A DNA stretch of 64,000 nucleotides from Nitrospirales bacterium (GCA_021604105.1 BQIW01000011.1:1-64000); one strand, 5' to 3'; positions 16,897 through 28,120 are shown, counted from the first letter of the stretch. The notes: a model not told the origin generated them from the letters alone. Program-made: numbers and translations.

Positions 16897-17439
16897 ATGA
16901 ATATTGATGAATTATGGTTTTCGGCTATTAATGGTTGGGCCGGCCGGTTTAGTGGCTTGGATTGGTTCATGCTTCAGGTGTCACGGGAAAGCAATCTTGT
17001 GATTCCCGGCATCTTGTTCGTGGGGTATTGGTGTTGGATGAAATGGGGTGAAGCCCGACTCGCGATCCCCTGTTTAGCGGCCCTTATCGGCTTGAGTGAT
17101 TTTCTGGGTGGCCAAATGAAATTATTGGTTGGCCGTCCACGGCCCTGCCAGGCTCTCGAGCACATTCATGAATTAGTCGGGTGTGGGGGCGCTTTCAGTA
17201 TGCCGTCCAATCACGCGTTGAATTCAGGAACGGCCATTAGCTTTCTTGTCATACTCTACCCCGCCCTAGGGTGGGTATTGTGGCCGCTCCTGGGGCTGAT
17301 TGGATTATCCCGTGTGTTTCTAGGTGCCCATTATGTTACGGACGTGTTGGTTGGGGTTGGTTTTGGGGCGCTGTTAGGGGGTGGTGTGGGATTTTTGCTG
17401 AAGACTCGGGTATTGCGAAGAAAACCTCTTGGAGGTTAG
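16897..17439 (+). CDS. PAP2-family membrane phosphatase (undecaprenyl-diphosphatase-like)
   Basis: 180 residues with about five membrane helices. The three acid phosphatase motifs are present: KLLVGRPRP (about 77-85), PSNHALNSG (about 107-115) and SRVFLGAHYVTDV (about 146-158). Motif 2 has Asn where most of the family has Gly (PSGH), but the catalytic His is kept. The family dephosphorylates undecaprenyl diphosphate or lipid phosphates on the periplasmic side. The lipid substrate cannot be told from sequence. The stop codon overlaps the CDF gene end by 3-4 bp in convergent orientation. Confidence 0.9.
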   Translation: MNIDELWFSAINGWAGRFSGLDWFMLQVSRESNLVIPGILFVGYWCWMKWGEARLAIPCLAALIGLSDFLGGQMKLLVGRPRPCQALEHIHELVGCGGAFSMPSNHALNSGTAISFLVILYPALGWVLWPLLGLIGLSRVFLGAHYVTDVLVGVGFGALLGGGVGFLLKTRVLRRKPLGG

Positions 17440-18392
17440 TGATGATGCAGATGAGGAGCTATGGGTTCTGTGCCTGGTGAGCTGTTCGTCAGGTAACTAA
17501 GATTGCAATGCAAGTCCTCCTGCTCCTGGCATTCGGTTTCCAATTGAATGGTTAAGTGATGAATGCCAAATTTCGAGGAGAGTGTGGCTTGTATGGGCTG
17601 GAGTAGTTGATCTTTATCCGGGACCGTCCCCATGTCTACCAACACATGACACGTCAACATCACGATGCGGGGTTCAACAGACCAAATATGTAGATCATGA
17701 ACTTTTCTGACACCAGGTACGTTTTCAATGGTAGCCACAATATCTGAGGTTTTGAGGTGGGGGGGAGTTGATTCCAATAAGATATCCAGCGATTCACGAA
17801 AGAGTGGCCAACTCCCTTTCACGATAATAATGACTATGAGCAGACTGATCAGAGGATCTAAAATGGTGAGGCCGGTCAGCGCAATACCCAACCCGGCGAG
17901 AATGACGCCAAGAGACATCCAGGCGTCCATTACCATATGAAGAAAAGCGCCGCGAATATTCAAGTCATTCTCGGCTCCCCGGCGCAATAACAGGGCAACG
18001 ACAAGGTTGGCGATCAAGCTGATACACGCGATCACCATGACCCAAACGCCATGGACGTCAACCGGTAAAAACATCCGGTTGAGGGCAAGAACTCCGATTA
18101 TCCCACCTGTAAAAATCAACAGAAGGCTATTGAGAAATGCGGCAATGGTTCCAGCGCGGTGGTAGCCAAACGTTCGATGTTCCGTGGCGGGTTGGGTGGC
18201 CAGAATATGTGCATATAAGGCTAACAAAAGAGAGCCTTGATCGATCAAGTTGTGACCGGCATCGCTCATTAATCCAAGACTATTGATCACATAACCGCCG
18301 ATGAATTCAGCGAGAATGATGATGCCATTGATAACAAGGCCCAGTTTAAGCCGATACGTGAAAGGGGAGGTGGTCAACCCTGCATGCGTCAT
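17436..18392 (-). CDS. Cation diffusion facilitator (CzcD/ZitB-type) metal transporter
   Basis: 318 residues from MTHAG; an in-frame upstream ATG at 18461 would add 23 non-conserved residues. Six membrane helices are followed by a cytosolic ferredoxin-like domain. Metal-binding residues lie in helix 2 (GLMSDAGHNLID, HxxxD form) and helix 5 (LHMVMDAWMS), the Zn/Co/Cd pattern of CDF exporters. The C-terminal domain (about 215-290) includes VRKVHDLHIWSVEPR. The protein ends in HLHHH, a possible extra metal site. It exports divalent metal in exchange for protons at the inner membrane. It lies 147 bp after a ytxH gene, at the end of the treY operon direction. Confidence 0.93.
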   Translation of the reverse strand: MTHAGLTTSPFTYRLKLGLVINGIIILAEFIGGYVINSLGLMSDAGHNLIDQGSLLLALYAHILATQPATEHRTFGYHRAGTIAAFLNSLLLIFTGGIIGVLALNRMFLPVDVHGVWVMVIACISLIANLVVALLLRRGAENDLNIRGAFLHMVMDAWMSLGVILAGLGIALTGLTILDPLISLLIVIIIVKGSWPLFRESLDILLESTPPHLKTSDIVATIENVPGVRKVHDLHIWSVEPRIVMLTCHVLVDMGTVPDKDQLLQPIQATLSSKFGIHHLTIQLETECQEQEDLHCNLSYLTNSSPGTEPIAPHLHHH

Positions 18393-18539
18393 AGGATCTA
18401 CTCTCGCATGAAATTCACGTTTGGACAATGGGAAGAGACAAGGCTTCTTTACTCTTACCACAAGGGAAGGGAGGGGTACTGGTGCTGGCGAGGGTGATGA
18501 AGGGGAAGTACCTCCCCCTTCTAGGCGGCAGATGCGAAT

Positions 18540-18848
18540 TTACTCCTCGAAAGAATCGGTTTTGACAGCATGTTTAGTGGCATCCACGGCGGAGTTGACC
18601 CGTGTGGCCGCATGTTTCATGGTTTTTTTAGCTTCTTCAGACCAGGCATGCACGGCCTCTTTCGTTTGAGAAGCCATATCTGAAAATTCGTCCTGTGCGG
18701 TCTTCGCGCCTCGTGCTAATCGGTCGCGCACGTGAGTCCCTGCCTCAGGTGTCAGGAGTATGGCGCTACCGGCGCCCAATAGAAATCCTGCAATGAAGAC
18801 AAATGTATTTACCCAACATGAATCGTTTGGCGTCGTATGCTCATCCAT
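18540..18848 (-). CDS. YtxH-domain small membrane protein
   Basis: 102 residues. One membrane helix (about 15-33) runs into the YtxH signature FLLGAGSAILLTPEAGTHVRDRL. A long amphipathic helix with repeated Ala/Lys/Asp follows, resembling the soluble part of LEA/apolipoprotein-like stress proteins. The ATG has an AGGAGGAG site eight bases upstream. It is the fifth gene of the lapA-glgC-treY direction, 32 bp after the preceding gene. In other bacteria YtxH proteins are general-stress induced; the exact role is unknown. A second YtxH gene lies at 30404-30631. Confidence 0.8.
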   Translation of the reverse strand: MDEHTTPNDSCWVNTFVFIAGFLLGAGSAILLTPEAGTHVRDRLARGAKTAQDEFSDMASQTKEAVHAWSEEAKKTMKHAATRVNSAVDATKHAVKTDSFEE

Positions 18849-18880
18849 CGTGAAACTCCTCCTAGAAATTTTTTCGATTG

Positions 18881-19138
18881 TTATAACGGTTCCTGATGAT
18901 TTTTCGATGAGGCCATCGCCATGATGGCTCCTCCCAAGAGAACTCCGGAGGCAAAAATAAGACTGTAGGATAAGCCCGTTCGGAGCTCAGGCCATGTGTC
19001 CAGAACACGTTTCCATAACGGGACATCTTCAGAAAAATGGACGTGTCCCTCCCAGCCTAATTCCCCCTCCGGTGTGGACTGATCGGAGTATGATTCTTGG
19101 TCAGAAGCGTGTGCCGGGTTCGATTTGCTCATAGTCAT
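18881..19138 (-). CDS. Small single-helix membrane protein coupled to treY
   Basis: 85 residues. The N-terminal half is acidic and polar (Ser/Asp/Glu-rich). It is followed by [20 protein letters not shown] and one membrane helix with a GxxxG-like run ([16 protein letters not shown]). Its ATG overlaps the treY stop (ATGA), indicating translational coupling. No family is recognised. The position suggests co-expression with glycogen/trehalose enzymes and the YtxH protein. Confidence 0.65.
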   Translation of the reverse strand: MTMSKSNPAHASDQESYSDQSTPEGELGWEGHVHFSEDVPLWKRVLDTWPELRTGLSYSLIFASGVLLGGAIMAMASSKNHQEPL

Positions 19139-22041
19139 GAGACGGGCTCCAATAGGGCAAAAGGAAAATGTTGAAAAAGCATTCCTAGGGGTAATCCTAC
19201 CATGCTCAGGCTATTTTGTGGAGTGACAATTTCTTGGGTCAAGAGATTGCGAAACGAGTGTGTCTCGAATTCCGGAGGGAGCCGCATCGAGGTTTGTCCC
19301 CATATGGATTCGCCCAGCGGACTGATGGTCTGGTCGGGGATGAGAGTCGTTAACAGTCGTGGGAATAAGACCAAACAGGTATGTGAGTGATTTTGTCTCA
19401 TGAATCCGCACACATGATGGGCCTGTTCCCCCTTGAATTCCAGCGGAAGATACGATCCTTCCAGAAACAGGTGAGGGTGGCTCTTCCGGAAATGAAGCGC
19501 GGTTGTGGTCAAATACATTTTGATCAGGCCGCTTTCCGCGTCCTGTAATAACGTGTGGACCAGGTCGAGAGGAGCCGTGGTCTGTTGCAAGTGTTGAAGT
19601 TCGGAAAGCCGTTGTTGTCTGAGAGGGTAATCCACGGGTTGTCGGTTGTCTGGGTCGACCAGACTGAAATCCCAAAGCTCGGTGCCTTGATAAAAATCGG
19701 GAACACCGGGAGCAAGAATTTTAATAAGGACCTGACTCAAAGAATTGTAGATGCCATATTTGGAAATGCGTTGTTGAAAGGTGATGAAATCTTGAAGAAA
19801 GACATTGGAAGGCCTGAGTGAAAGAATGCGGGAAAGAAATTCCCCAACGGCGGTTTCCCAGGCTTCATCGGGTTTTAACCAGCTGGTGTTTACTTTTGCT
19901 TCCCGTAAGGCTTTAACCATATATACCTGCATTCGCCCCAAGAAATGAGGATGTGCCGGTTCCGAGAGCCCACCCAATGGCCAGGTGCCAAGCAGTGTCT
20001 GGTAAATCAAATATTCTTCGTTCAAGCTTGGTGCCAGTTGATCATTGAGTTTTTGTTTGGCCTTTTTGTTCAGCCGATTCCAGGTTCGAAGATGCTGCCG
20101 CCATTCTTTGGGAATTTCCGACAACACATTGATTCGGGCCCGGACATCCTCGCTGCGTTTCGTATCGTGCGTGGATGTGGAGGAGAGACTTGCTGGCCAT
20201 TGAACGGCCCGATCCTGCATGTATTGGTGAAAGGTTGTAAGCGGGACCCCAAAGTGTTGCGGCTCACCGCCGACTTCATTGAGAGATGTGAGGCGGTTGT
20301 AACAATAGAAGGCGGTATCCTCAACGCCTTTCGCGGTGACCGGGCTGGTTGTTTGCTGGAATTTCATGACAAATGGACGAATCACCTCCCAATCAAGATC
20401 CGGTGAATTCTGTGGAATTCTCAAGAGGAGATCGCGGATGAAATCGAAGACCAGGTTGCTGATGGCGGGATTGCGCCGTTTAGCTCGTGCCACCGCGAGG
20501 CGAATATACGCGCGATCACGATCCAGGACGCCTTCGAGAGGGTCGGGTCCAATATAGGTTCGATACACCGGGAAACAGGCAATGATTTCGCGGATCGCAT
20601 GGATCAGACTGTTGAGCGTAAAGTCCCGTGAGCGCCGGTTTCGCTCGGAGAGGACATTCAGCTGATGGCCCAAAGCATTGATTTCTCCTGACATGGAACT
20701 GGTCATGATGAGATTTTTGCAGTCGTAGATCAGATCGTCATATTGGAGTGACTGTTTGGTAAATCGGCTGTAGATCTGTTCGATCTGTCGTTGGTGGGTT
20801 TCCTGGATGAATAATTGATTGACGAGGGCTAGGTAGTCATATCCAGTTGTGCCATGGCACAGCCAATCGGGAGTGAGATGTTCCTCTGTACCCAGGATTT
20901 TTTCAACGAGGAGATAGAGGGAGCGGCCTTGGGTGTCGGCTTGAACCTCCAAGTGTTCAGCCGCCCATTGTTGCCATTGGGCCAGAAAGGCTCTTGGATT
21001 ATACAGCCCGTCGACATGATCAATTCGCAGTCCATTCACGGCACCGGATGTTAATAATTCAAATATTTTTTGATGGGCTGCTTGGAAGACTTCTGGTTGC
21101 TCCATGCGAATGGCCGCCAATTGGTTAATGTCAAAGAACCGGCGGTAATTTATTTCTTCGGCGGCGACCCGCCAATAGGCCAGGCGATAGGCCTGGTGAC
21201 TCACCAGGCGGTCGAGGACATCGAATGTGCGGGGGCAGTTCTTCATGCCATTCAGTAACCGAATATTCTCCAGCAGAAAATCACGAATAGTTGGATTGTC
21301 AGAAATCACCGTGGAGAGGCGGCGGCGGATCACCTCTTTCTCCCGGTATCGTTCGGCAACCCGCTCGGCTTCCGTCTCGGTTCTGGCCGGTAAATGGGAA
21401 AGAGCGGTGATAATGCTTTGGTATTCATGCAAGTGCGGATCAGAATTTTCCAGGCTTTGGGTGAGGGTGTCTTGCCTGAAGGTCAGAATGATACTCCACG
21501 TGCAGGGATCAACAGGCAGACGATTTTCATAGTAGGTGAGGAAAAATTGCCCGTCGTCATAGTGGAGGATGATTTCCTGGTTCTCGAGAACAATGCCGTA
21601 TTGATCTCCGAGAATGGGAAGGAGCACCTTGTTTTCCAATTCCGGTTTCACCGGTGTCCAGTCAATATCGAAAAATGTGGCGTAATGTGAGGAAGGACCA
21701 TTTTCCAAGACATCCTGCCACCAAAGATTTGTCGACGCGGCTATCCCCATATGATTCGGGACGACGTCCAGGATTTGACCCATGCCATATTGGTGGAGTG
21801 CTTGGATAAACGCCTGATAATCGGCTTCCGTCCCGATCTCCGGATTTAATTCCGTGGGATCGACCACGTCGTATCCATGAGTACTCCCTGGAGTGGATTT
21901 CAGATAGGGAGAGGCGTAGCAGTCGGTAATGCCAAGTTGAGACAGATAAGGAAGGATGCGAGAGGCGTCTTGAAAGGTGAATAACGCGTTAAATTGCAGG
22001 CGATAGGTCGAGAGCGGAATATGCAGAGGTAGAGGAGTCAT
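19135..22041 (-). CDS. treY: Malto-oligosyltrehalose synthase TreY
   Basis: 968 residues of GH13 subfamily 26; the extra length over typical TreY (700-900) is in the middle. It turns the reducing-end maltose of an alpha-1,4-glucan into a trehalosyl unit. Signatures are [16 protein letters not shown] at the N terminus, DVVPNHMG (region I), [13 protein letters not shown] (region II, nucleophile Asp), [13 protein letters not shown] (region III, acid Glu) and [17 protein letters not shown] (region IV). An AAGGAGGGAG site lies directly before the ATG. It starts 10 bp after glgC and overlaps the next gene by 4 bp, so it sits in an operon. Its partner TreZ is at 26038-27915. Confidence 0.96.
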   Translation of the reverse strand: MTPLPLHIPLSTYRLQFNALFTFQDASRILPYLSQLGITDCYASPYLKSTPGSTHGYDVVDPTELNPEIGTEADYQAFIQALHQYGMGQILDVVPNHMGIAASTNLWWQDVLENGPSSHYATFFDIDWTPVKPELENKVLLPILGDQYGIVLENQEIILHYDDGQFFLTYYENRLPVDPCTWSIILTFRQDTLTQSLENSDPHLHEYQSIITALSHLPARTETEAERVAERYREKEVIRRRLSTVISDNPTIRDFLLENIRLLNGMKNCPRTFDVLDRLVSHQAYRLAYWRVAAEEINYRRFFDINQLAAIRMEQPEVFQAAHQKIFELLTSGAVNGLRIDHVDGLYNPRAFLAQWQQWAAEHLEVQADTQGRSLYLLVEKILGTEEHLTPDWLCHGTTGYDYLALVNQLFIQETHQRQIEQIYSRFTKQSLQYDDLIYDCKNLIMTSSMSGEINALGHQLNVLSERNRRSRDFTLNSLIHAIREIIACFPVYRTYIGPDPLEGVLDRDRAYIRLAVARAKRRNPAISNLVFDFIRDLLLRIPQNSPDLDWEVIRPFVMKFQQTTSPVTAKGVEDTAFYCYNRLTSLNEVGGEPQHFGVPLTTFHQYMQDRAVQWPASLSSTSTHDTKRSEDVRARINVLSEIPKEWRQHLRTWNRLNKKAKQKLNDQLAPSLNEEYLIYQTLLGTWPLGGLSEPAHPHFLGRMQVYMVKALREAKVNTSWLKPDEAWETAVGEFLSRILSLRPSNVFLQDFITFQQRISKYGIYNSLSQVLIKILAPGVPDFYQGTELWDFSLVDPDNRQPVDYPLRQQRLSELQHLQQTTAPLDLVHTLLQDAESGLIKMYLTTTALHFRKSHPHLFLEGSYLPLEFKGEQAHHVCGFMRQNHSHTCLVLFPRLLTTLIPDQTISPLGESIWGQTSMRLPPEFETHSFRNLLTQEIVTPQNSLSMVGLPLGMLFQHFPFALLEPVS

Positions 22042-22051
22042 GCTCCCTCCT

Positions 22052-23344
22052 TTATGTTAAAGAGGAGGGTGAGGAATGGATGGCCCGTCCGCCATACGAT
22101 TGCCCACGAGGGAAGAGAGTGAGGCCGAGCTTCCCGGCTGCGGATCGTCGACTGTCTCGTCCGTGTTTATCCCCTAGTGTGGTTCCGGACGAAATAATGT
22201 TAAATCGGTCAATGATACATCGGTGGAGATGGCAATTGGAGCCAATGAGTGTCCCATCAAGAATAATCGATTCTTCAATGGTACAGCCTTCTCCAATTCT
22301 GACATTCCGTCCAATAATGGAACGTTTCACCGTACTGTCTACGACGAGACTGCCTTGGCCGACCATGGCATCATCCATGTGGGATCGGACGAGACTGGCA
22401 ACGGGTTCAACCGACGCATCGGTCAGAATCGGCCATTTGACATTTCGTAAGTCAAGGACCGGGGACTCCCCCAAAATATCCATGTTGGCTTGCCAATAGG
22501 CCTCCAGGGTTCCCACATCGCGCCAGTACCCCCATTCTTCATAAGGGTGAATCCCGGGAACCACATTGTCCATGAAGTCATAGGCGAGGACCCGGTGCGA
22601 TTTGATGAGCGATGGAATTATGTTCCTGCCAAAATCGTGTGTCCCGGCTTGGCTGGCATCCTGTTCCAGGATTTTCACAAGAATGTCGGCATTAAATATA
22701 TAATTTCCCATTGAACTAAACGCCATCCCGGAATTTTCAGGCATGGGTTTGGGAGAGGCCGGTTTTTCCTCAAATCCGATAATTTGATGATCGGCATTAA
22801 CTTCGACGATTCCGAACCCCTTTGCTGCCTGAATCGGAACCGGAAGCGACGCGACGGTCACATCCGCTTCATGGTCAAGATGAAATTGGACCATCTGACG
22901 CACATCCATCCGGTAAATATGATCGGCCCCGAAGACGGCCACCAATCCTGGTGCAAAGTCCTGAATGAGATTAATATTCTGATAAACGGCATCCGCCGTC
23001 CCTTCATACCATTTGCCGCGTCCCTTCATCTGGGGAGGGACGACCGTAATGAAATTTTGACGGTTGGTACCTCCAAACCGCCAGGCTCTTCTCAGGTGTT
23101 CAATTAAGGATTGTGAACGGTATTGGACCAGAACATACATGGACTGGATACCGGAATTAATAAAATTGCTGAGGACGAAATCAACAATGCGATAGGTGCC
23201 GGCAAAAGGCACGGACGGCTTACTTCGTTGTTCCGTTAACGGCATGAGCCGTTCGCCTTTGCCACCGGCCATGATCATGGCCAGAATTTTCTGGGGCGTG
23301 CGTTCGATGATTTTTTTCTGTCGAGGTCCGGAAGGGCTTTTCAT
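22052..23344 (-). CDS. glgC: Glucose-1-phosphate adenylyltransferase GlgC
   Basis: 430 residues. It makes ADP-glucose from ATP and glucose-1-phosphate, the first step of bacterial glycogen synthesis. The pyrophosphorylase core (about 15-280) has [38 protein letters not shown] and SSMGNYIFN. The C-terminal part (about 310-410) is a left-handed beta-helix with hexapeptide repeats ([20 protein letters not shown]). It is 10 bp upstream of treY and 6 bp downstream of the lapA-like gene. No glycogen synthase GlgA is in the window; ADP-glucose could also feed GlgM-type maltose-1-phosphate synthesis. Confidence 0.96.
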   Translation of the reverse strand: MKSPSGPRQKKIIERTPQKILAMIMAGGKGERLMPLTEQRSKPSVPFAGTYRIVDFVLSNFINSGIQSMYVLVQYRSQSLIEHLRRAWRFGGTNRQNFITVVPPQMKGRGKWYEGTADAVYQNINLIQDFAPGLVAVFGADHIYRMDVRQMVQFHLDHEADVTVASLPVPIQAAKGFGIVEVNADHQIIGFEEKPASPKPMPENSGMAFSSMGNYIFNADILVKILEQDASQAGTHDFGRNIIPSLIKSHRVLAYDFMDNVVPGIHPYEEWGYWRDVGTLEAYWQANMDILGESPVLDLRNVKWPILTDASVEPVASLVRSHMDDAMVGQGSLVVDSTVKRSIIGRNVRIGEGCTIEESIILDGTLIGSNCHLHRCIIDRFNIISSGTTLGDKHGRDSRRSAAGKLGLTLFPRGQSYGGRAIHSSPSSLT

Positions 23345-23350
23345 ACAGAT

Positions 23351-23632
23351 TTAGGGGTTGGACGGAGGATTGGTGGACTCGGCGACGGATCGTTCCAGTG
23401 TCGTAATCGTTTTTTGTTGCTTGGCGATCAAGCGGATTTTTTTTATGTAGATGGGCAATGCGGCCAGAACGGTCAGGCCGACACCTAACGCCAACGCCGT
23501 GAGCAACATGAGAGCCCGGGACCCTTGAAAGGTCCAGGAAAAAAAGTTCAGAATTATGGGTTCGGAGTTTTGAATGGAAAAGGCGACCGCGAAAAATAAC
23601 AGAAGCAGCAACGCCAATAGTGCAGAATACAT
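23351..23632 (-). CDS. LapA-domain (DUF1049) small inner-membrane protein
   Basis: 93 residues. It has two membrane helices separated by SIQNSEPIILNFFSWTFQGS, the motif typical of the lipopolysaccharide assembly protein A domain, and a C-terminal coiled segment (AKQQKTITTLERSV). The AAAGGGA ribosome site is just before the ATG. It is the first gene of the minus-strand glgC-treY operon and is divergent from glgB with a gap of only 57 bp, which must contain both promoters. Its role in this context is unknown. Confidence 0.8.
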   Translation of the reverse strand: MYSALLALLLLLFFAVAFSIQNSEPIILNFFSWTFQGSRALMLLTALALGVGLTVLAALPIYIKKIRLIAKQQKTITTLERSVAESTNPPSNP

Positions 23633-23688
23633 AGTCCCTTTTGTTATGTTAGGATATTGTTAATTAACACAGAAAGGACTCATTGGCA

Positions 23689-25893
23689 ATGCCAACGCTC
23701 TCAAATCGTTTTCAACGTCTGGTTTCTGCCACTGAATGGGATCCATTTTCCGTATTGGGTCCTCATCGTGGGGAGTCGAGGGATTTTTCGGGTGTCTGCA
23801 TCAGGGCTTTCCTGCCTGAGGCTGCCGAAGTGGTAGTGCTTTCTGCCCAAAATGGCCACACCCCTATTCCCATGAAGCTCGTCCATCCTGCTGGAGTTTT
23901 TGAAGCTCGATGGGAAGGACATCCATTGGGCACGGATTACCAATTTCGCATCGTCGATCGACAAGGGAAAGCCAGCCAACGCCATGATCCCTATGCCTTT
24001 CTTCCGTGTATCTCAGATTTTGATTTACATTTGTTCGGTGAGGGCAGGCTCTATAAAGCCTACGAACAACTTGGAGCGCAAGTTTGTACCCATCAGAATG
24101 TTCCAGGCGTCAACTTTGCTGTGTGGGCTCCGAATGCCAAGCGGGTCAGCGTGGTTGGAGACTTTAATGAATGGGATGGGCGCCGTCATCCGATGAGAAG
24201 CCGTGGAGGCGGTGGAATCTGGGAGTTATTTATTCCGGATTTGCTGGATGGTGCGGTGTATAAATTTGAAATTTTACCGCAAAATGGGGACGCGCCGTTT
24301 TTGAAAGCGGATCCGTATGCCTCTTCATCTGAATTACGACCCAAAACGGCCTCCGTTATCCGTAACCTTTCGGGTTATGAATGGCAGGACGGAGAGTGGA
24401 TGGCTGCCAGGCAACACTGTGATCCCCTTGCCCAGCCTTGGTCCATTTATGAAGTGCATTTGGGTTCATGGAGACGTGTTCCGGAGGAAGGGTCTCGATG
24501 GTTGACCTACTCGGAATTAGCGGAAACCCTCATTCCCTATATGAAGGACATGGGGTTTACGCACCTTGAGCTGATGCCGGTGACAGAACATCCGTTTGAC
24601 GGGTCATGGGGGTATCAGGCCACCGGGTATTTTGCACCCACGAGTCGGTTTGGCACCCCTGCGGAATTTATGGCGTTTGTGGATGCCTGTCATCAGGCCG
24701 GAATCGGGGTCCTGATGGATTGGGCTCCTGCGCATTTTCCCGAGGATCCCCATGGCTTGGCCTGGTTTGATGGGACAAATTTGTATGACCATTCGGACCC
24801 GCGGCTCGGATTTCATCCAGAATGGAATAGCCGAATTTTTAATTATGGCCGGACCGAAGTCAAAAATTTTTTAATCAATAGCGCGCTCAGTTGGTTTGAC
24901 CGGTATCACATCGATGGGCTTCGGGTGGATGCTGTCGCGTCGATGCTCTACCTCGATTATGCCAGAAAATCCGGTGAATGGATTCCCAATAAATTCGGGG
25001 GCAGAGAGAATCTTGAAGCGGTGGAATTTTTGAAAGAGCTGAATACCGTGGTTCACCGGGAACATCCCGGTATAGTGATGATTGCCGAAGAATCCACTGC
25101 ATGGCCTGGGGTCTCCAAGCCAACCTATGTCGGAGGGTTAGGATTTACGTTTAAATGGAATATGGGGTGGATGCACGATACCCTGGATTATTTTAGCTTG
25201 GATCCGATCTATCGGCGATTTCATCAACATAACGTGACCTTCGGATTAGTCTATGCATTTACCGAAAACTTTGTCCTCCCTCTTTCTCATGATGAAGTGG
25301 TGCATGGCAAAAAATCGCTTCTGGATAAAATGCCCGGGGACGATTGGCAGCGATTTGCGAATTTACGGGCCTTGTATGGACACATGTGGGGTCATCCTGG
25401 AAAGAAAATGTTATTCATGGGCTGCGAGATCGGCCAATGGTGGGAATGGAACCATGATGATAGCCTTCAATGGCATCTGCTTGAATATGAGCGGCATCGG
25501 GGTCTTCAGCGGTATGTCGCCGATCTCAATCGATTGTATGCCTCACAACCCGCGCTCCATCAAGTTGATTATGATTGGACGGGGTTTCAGTGGATTGATC
25601 TTCATGACAGTGACCATTCGACCCTCACGTATTTCAGGCGTGCCAAAAATCCTTCAGATATTGTGGTCTGTGCCCTGAACCTCACCCCTGTGCCTCGAGA
25701 AGCCTATCGAATGGGTGTGCCGACCTCGGGATATTATCGAGAACTGTTGAACAGTGACTCTGAAGCGTACGGTGGAAGCAATATGGGCAATGCTGGAGGG
25801 GTACAGGCTGAAGACATGCCCTGGCATGGTCAACCGTTTTCCGTGGTGATTACCCTTCCGCCTTTAGCCGCAGTCTTTTTTAAGCCTGTTTAG
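23689..25893 (+). CDS. glgB: 1,4-alpha-glucan branching enzyme GlgB
   Basis: 734 residues from the ATG at 23689; a TTG six bases earlier is closer to the AAAGGA site and is possible. Domains: N1 module (about 10-110), CBM48 (about 120-220), GH13_9 catalytic barrel (about 250-620) and a C-terminal beta domain. The catalytic acids are in [15 protein letters not shown] (Asp), [10 protein letters not shown] (Glu) and [12 protein letters not shown] (Asp). It forms alpha-1,6 branches in glycogen. It is divergent from the glgC operon and convergent with treZ. Confidence 0.97.
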   Translation: MPTLSNRFQRLVSATEWDPFSVLGPHRGESRDFSGVCIRAFLPEAAEVVVLSAQNGHTPIPMKLVHPAGVFEARWEGHPLGTDYQFRIVDRQGKASQRHDPYAFLPCISDFDLHLFGEGRLYKAYEQLGAQVCTHQNVPGVNFAVWAPNAKRVSVVGDFNEWDGRRHPMRSRGGGGIWELFIPDLLDGAVYKFEILPQNGDAPFLKADPYASSSELRPKTASVIRNLSGYEWQDGEWMAARQHCDPLAQPWSIYEVHLGSWRRVPEEGSRWLTYSELAETLIPYMKDMGFTHLELMPVTEHPFDGSWGYQATGYFAPTSRFGTPAEFMAFVDACHQAGIGVLMDWAPAHFPEDPHGLAWFDGTNLYDHSDPRLGFHPEWNSRIFNYGRTEVKNFLINSALSWFDRYHIDGLRVDAVASMLYLDYARKSGEWIPNKFGGRENLEAVEFLKELNTVVHREHPGIVMIAEESTAWPGVSKPTYVGGLGFTFKWNMGWMHDTLDYFSLDPIYRRFHQHNVTFGLVYAFTENFVLPLSHDEVVHGKKSLLDKMPGDDWQRFANLRALYGHMWGHPGKKMLFMGCEIGQWWEWNHDDSLQWHLLEYERHRGLQRYVADLNRLYASQPALHQVDYDWTGFQWIDLHDSDHSTLTYFRRAKNPSDIVVCALNLTPVPREAYRMGVPTSGYYRELLNSDSEAYGGSNMGNAGGVQAEDMPWHGQPFSVVITLPPLAAVFFKPV

Positions 25894-26037
25894 ATTCCCA
25901 AGATTTCAGTGAAATGTTGATTCTCACTCTTCCTTTCCGATCAGGATAGGGTGGTGATTCCATAACGACTGTTATCACCCAGGACATAGAGGGAGTGATC
26001 TTCATCCATATGCGGCCTGAATGACCTTGGCCTGAAC

Positions 26038-27915
26038 CTAGTCGGATTTCAGAAAAATCCAGGCTGGATAGGATGGAAGTTTGAGAGAGACCTGTTCCCC
26101 ATTCTGAACGGTGAGGTTGGAGGGAGCCAGGAGTTCTTCATGATTGTCGGCGGCGAAAGTTCCACCATCCAGGCGCGATTCCCAATTCCCTTGTGGAATT
26201 TTAACTAAGGCCAATGAGGACTTGTGATGAAACCCCAGGAGGACCAGTGCCTCGGGTCCATGTTTGGCACGCCGATGAATGATCAACAATTGACTTTTTG
26301 CATGTGACCCGATCTGAATTCTGTGACCTTTCGCCCCGGTGCCTAATGCGGGTACAGACTTGCGCAGGTGAATCAACGCCTGGCACCACCGCGCGTGGGC
26401 GTGTTGTTGGGGGTTGGTTTCAAGACTAGGATGAATGATAGAACGGTCGAAGGTTTCTTGAGCATAGGGATCAGGAATATCCGTCCATCCGAACGCCGAG
26501 AATTCCCTGGTTCTCCCTTGTCGGACGGCTTCAATTAACGCAGGATCTCCGTGGTCGATGAAATACAAAAAAGGCGCGGTTTCGCCGTATTCTTCTCCCA
26601 TAAATAAGAGGGGAAGATACGGGGAAAGAAGTACGGTGGCATTGGCGACTTTGAGGGCTTCAAAGCTCACCAAGCTACTGAGTCGGTCTCCCTGTGCGCG
26701 ATTACCGATTTGATCATGATTTTGGGCGCACACCACAAGTTGTGTTGGTGAGCACTGTTTGAAGGAATTGCCATGTTTCCGTCGTCGATGTGGAGAATAT
26801 TGTCCTGTATAAACTATGCCTTCTCGAATGGCTTTAACGAGATCTTTTAGCTGTCCAAAGTCTTCATAATAGCCCTTACGCTCCTTTGTGAGGACGGCAT
26901 GCAGGGCATGATGAAAGTCATCGCTCCATTGCCCGTCCAGCCCATACCCTCCCCGGGAGAGAGGCAAAATAATACGAGCATCGTTCAGGTCGCTTTCGGC
27001 AATCACATGAACCTGGCGATTGAGCCGCTGTCCCTCCGCATGAACCGCTTCTCCAATGTCCTGAAGAAGATGCTTGGCGCTGAAGTCGAAGATGCCGTGA
27101 ATCGCATCTAGTCGTAACGCATCAATGTGGTATTCATGAATCCAATAGACCGCATTGCTGATCATAAAATGTCTGACAGCATCACTATCGGGTCCATCGT
27201 AGTTAAGGGCACTCCCCCATGGGGTTTTATAGGTGTCGGTAAAGTATGGACCAAAGTCACCAAGGTAATTTCCTTCCGGACCCAGGTGGTTATAGACCAC
27301 GTCCATGATCACCGCGAGACCGGCTGCATGACAGGCATTGACCAATCGCTTGAGGCCTGCGGGGCCACCATAGTTGTGCTGTGGGGCAAAAAGGAATGTT
27401 CCATCGTATCCCCAGTTTCTGGACCCAGGGCATTGTGCCACCGGCAAGAGTTCAATGGCGGTGATGCCTATCCGGTCACGCAAATATGGCAGACGGCTGA
27501 TGATGGCATCAAAGGTTCCGTCCTGTGTAAATGTTCCGGTATGGAGCTCATAGATAATGTAGTCGTCAAGGGGCAGCCCACGCCAAGCTGTATCTGTCCA
27601 GGAAAATTCTAGAGGATCGATAATTTCCGAGGGACCGTGTACACCATCCGGTTGCGATCGGGAAGCCGGATCAGGGCGTTCAATGGTGTGATTTAATACG
27701 TATTGATAGCGGGAACCTGAAGAAAGGTCTTGCACGGTGCCTTTCCAATATCCAAAGGATTCCTGGCTGAGGGGAGTCGGTTCCAGGGTACTTCCCATGA
27801 TCTTGACGGCCACCGAATCGGCCTTGGGTGCCCATACCCGAAACTCGACAGAAGAGGCGTCGATACACGATGCGCCCAGTTCTAATTGCCATCCTACCGC
27901 TTTTAGTTTTTCCAA
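26038..27915 (-). CDS. treZ: Malto-oligosyltrehalose trehalohydrolase TreZ
   Basis: 625 residues starting at TTG, with a GGGAGG ribosome site eight bases upstream and no suitable ATG. It has an N-terminal CBM48/E-set (GASCIDASSVEFRVWAPKAD) and a GH13_10 barrel: DVVYNHLGPEGNYLG, LRLDAIHGIFD (nucleophile Asp), VIAESDLNDARI (acid Glu) and CAQNHDQIGNRAQGDR. It releases free trehalose from the trehalosyl end made by TreY. It is divergent from glgX and convergent with glgB; its partner treY is about 4 kb away on the same strand. Confidence 0.96.
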   Translation of the reverse strand: MEKLKAVGWQLELGASCIDASSVEFRVWAPKADSVAVKIMGSTLEPTPLSQESFGYWKGTVQDLSSGSRYQYVLNHTIERPDPASRSQPDGVHGPSEIIDPLEFSWTDTAWRGLPLDDYIIYELHTGTFTQDGTFDAIISRLPYLRDRIGITAIELLPVAQCPGSRNWGYDGTFLFAPQHNYGGPAGLKRLVNACHAAGLAVIMDVVYNHLGPEGNYLGDFGPYFTDTYKTPWGSALNYDGPDSDAVRHFMISNAVYWIHEYHIDALRLDAIHGIFDFSAKHLLQDIGEAVHAEGQRLNRQVHVIAESDLNDARIILPLSRGGYGLDGQWSDDFHHALHAVLTKERKGYYEDFGQLKDLVKAIREGIVYTGQYSPHRRRKHGNSFKQCSPTQLVVCAQNHDQIGNRAQGDRLSSLVSFEALKVANATVLLSPYLPLLFMGEEYGETAPFLYFIDHGDPALIEAVRQGRTREFSAFGWTDIPDPYAQETFDRSIIHPSLETNPQQHAHARWCQALIHLRKSVPALGTGAKGHRIQIGSHAKSQLLIIHRRAKHGPEALVLLGFHHKSSLALVKIPQGNWESRLDGGTFAADNHEELLAPSNLTVQNGEQVSLKLPSYPAWIFLKSD

Positions 27916-28120
27916 GGGTAGTTCCTCCCTGCTGGTATTTTTCGATCAGATTGTTGGCTGGTGGGCAATGGGACGAATGAAAGTTTAACAAAAAGCTGAA
28001 GAACTGTACATGTAACGTTAGAAACCTCATATTAGGTTTGCCCCATTTTGGGATATCCTGTATTATCGTCCCCCGCTATTTTCGATATTCGGAAACCCAC
28101 ATCCAGGAGAGCAGAATTTT

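Noticed and set aside
25944-25975. Imperfect inverted repeat between the convergent glgB and treZ genes
   Set aside because: The stem is interrupted, the loop is long and no T tract follows; not convincing as a terminator.
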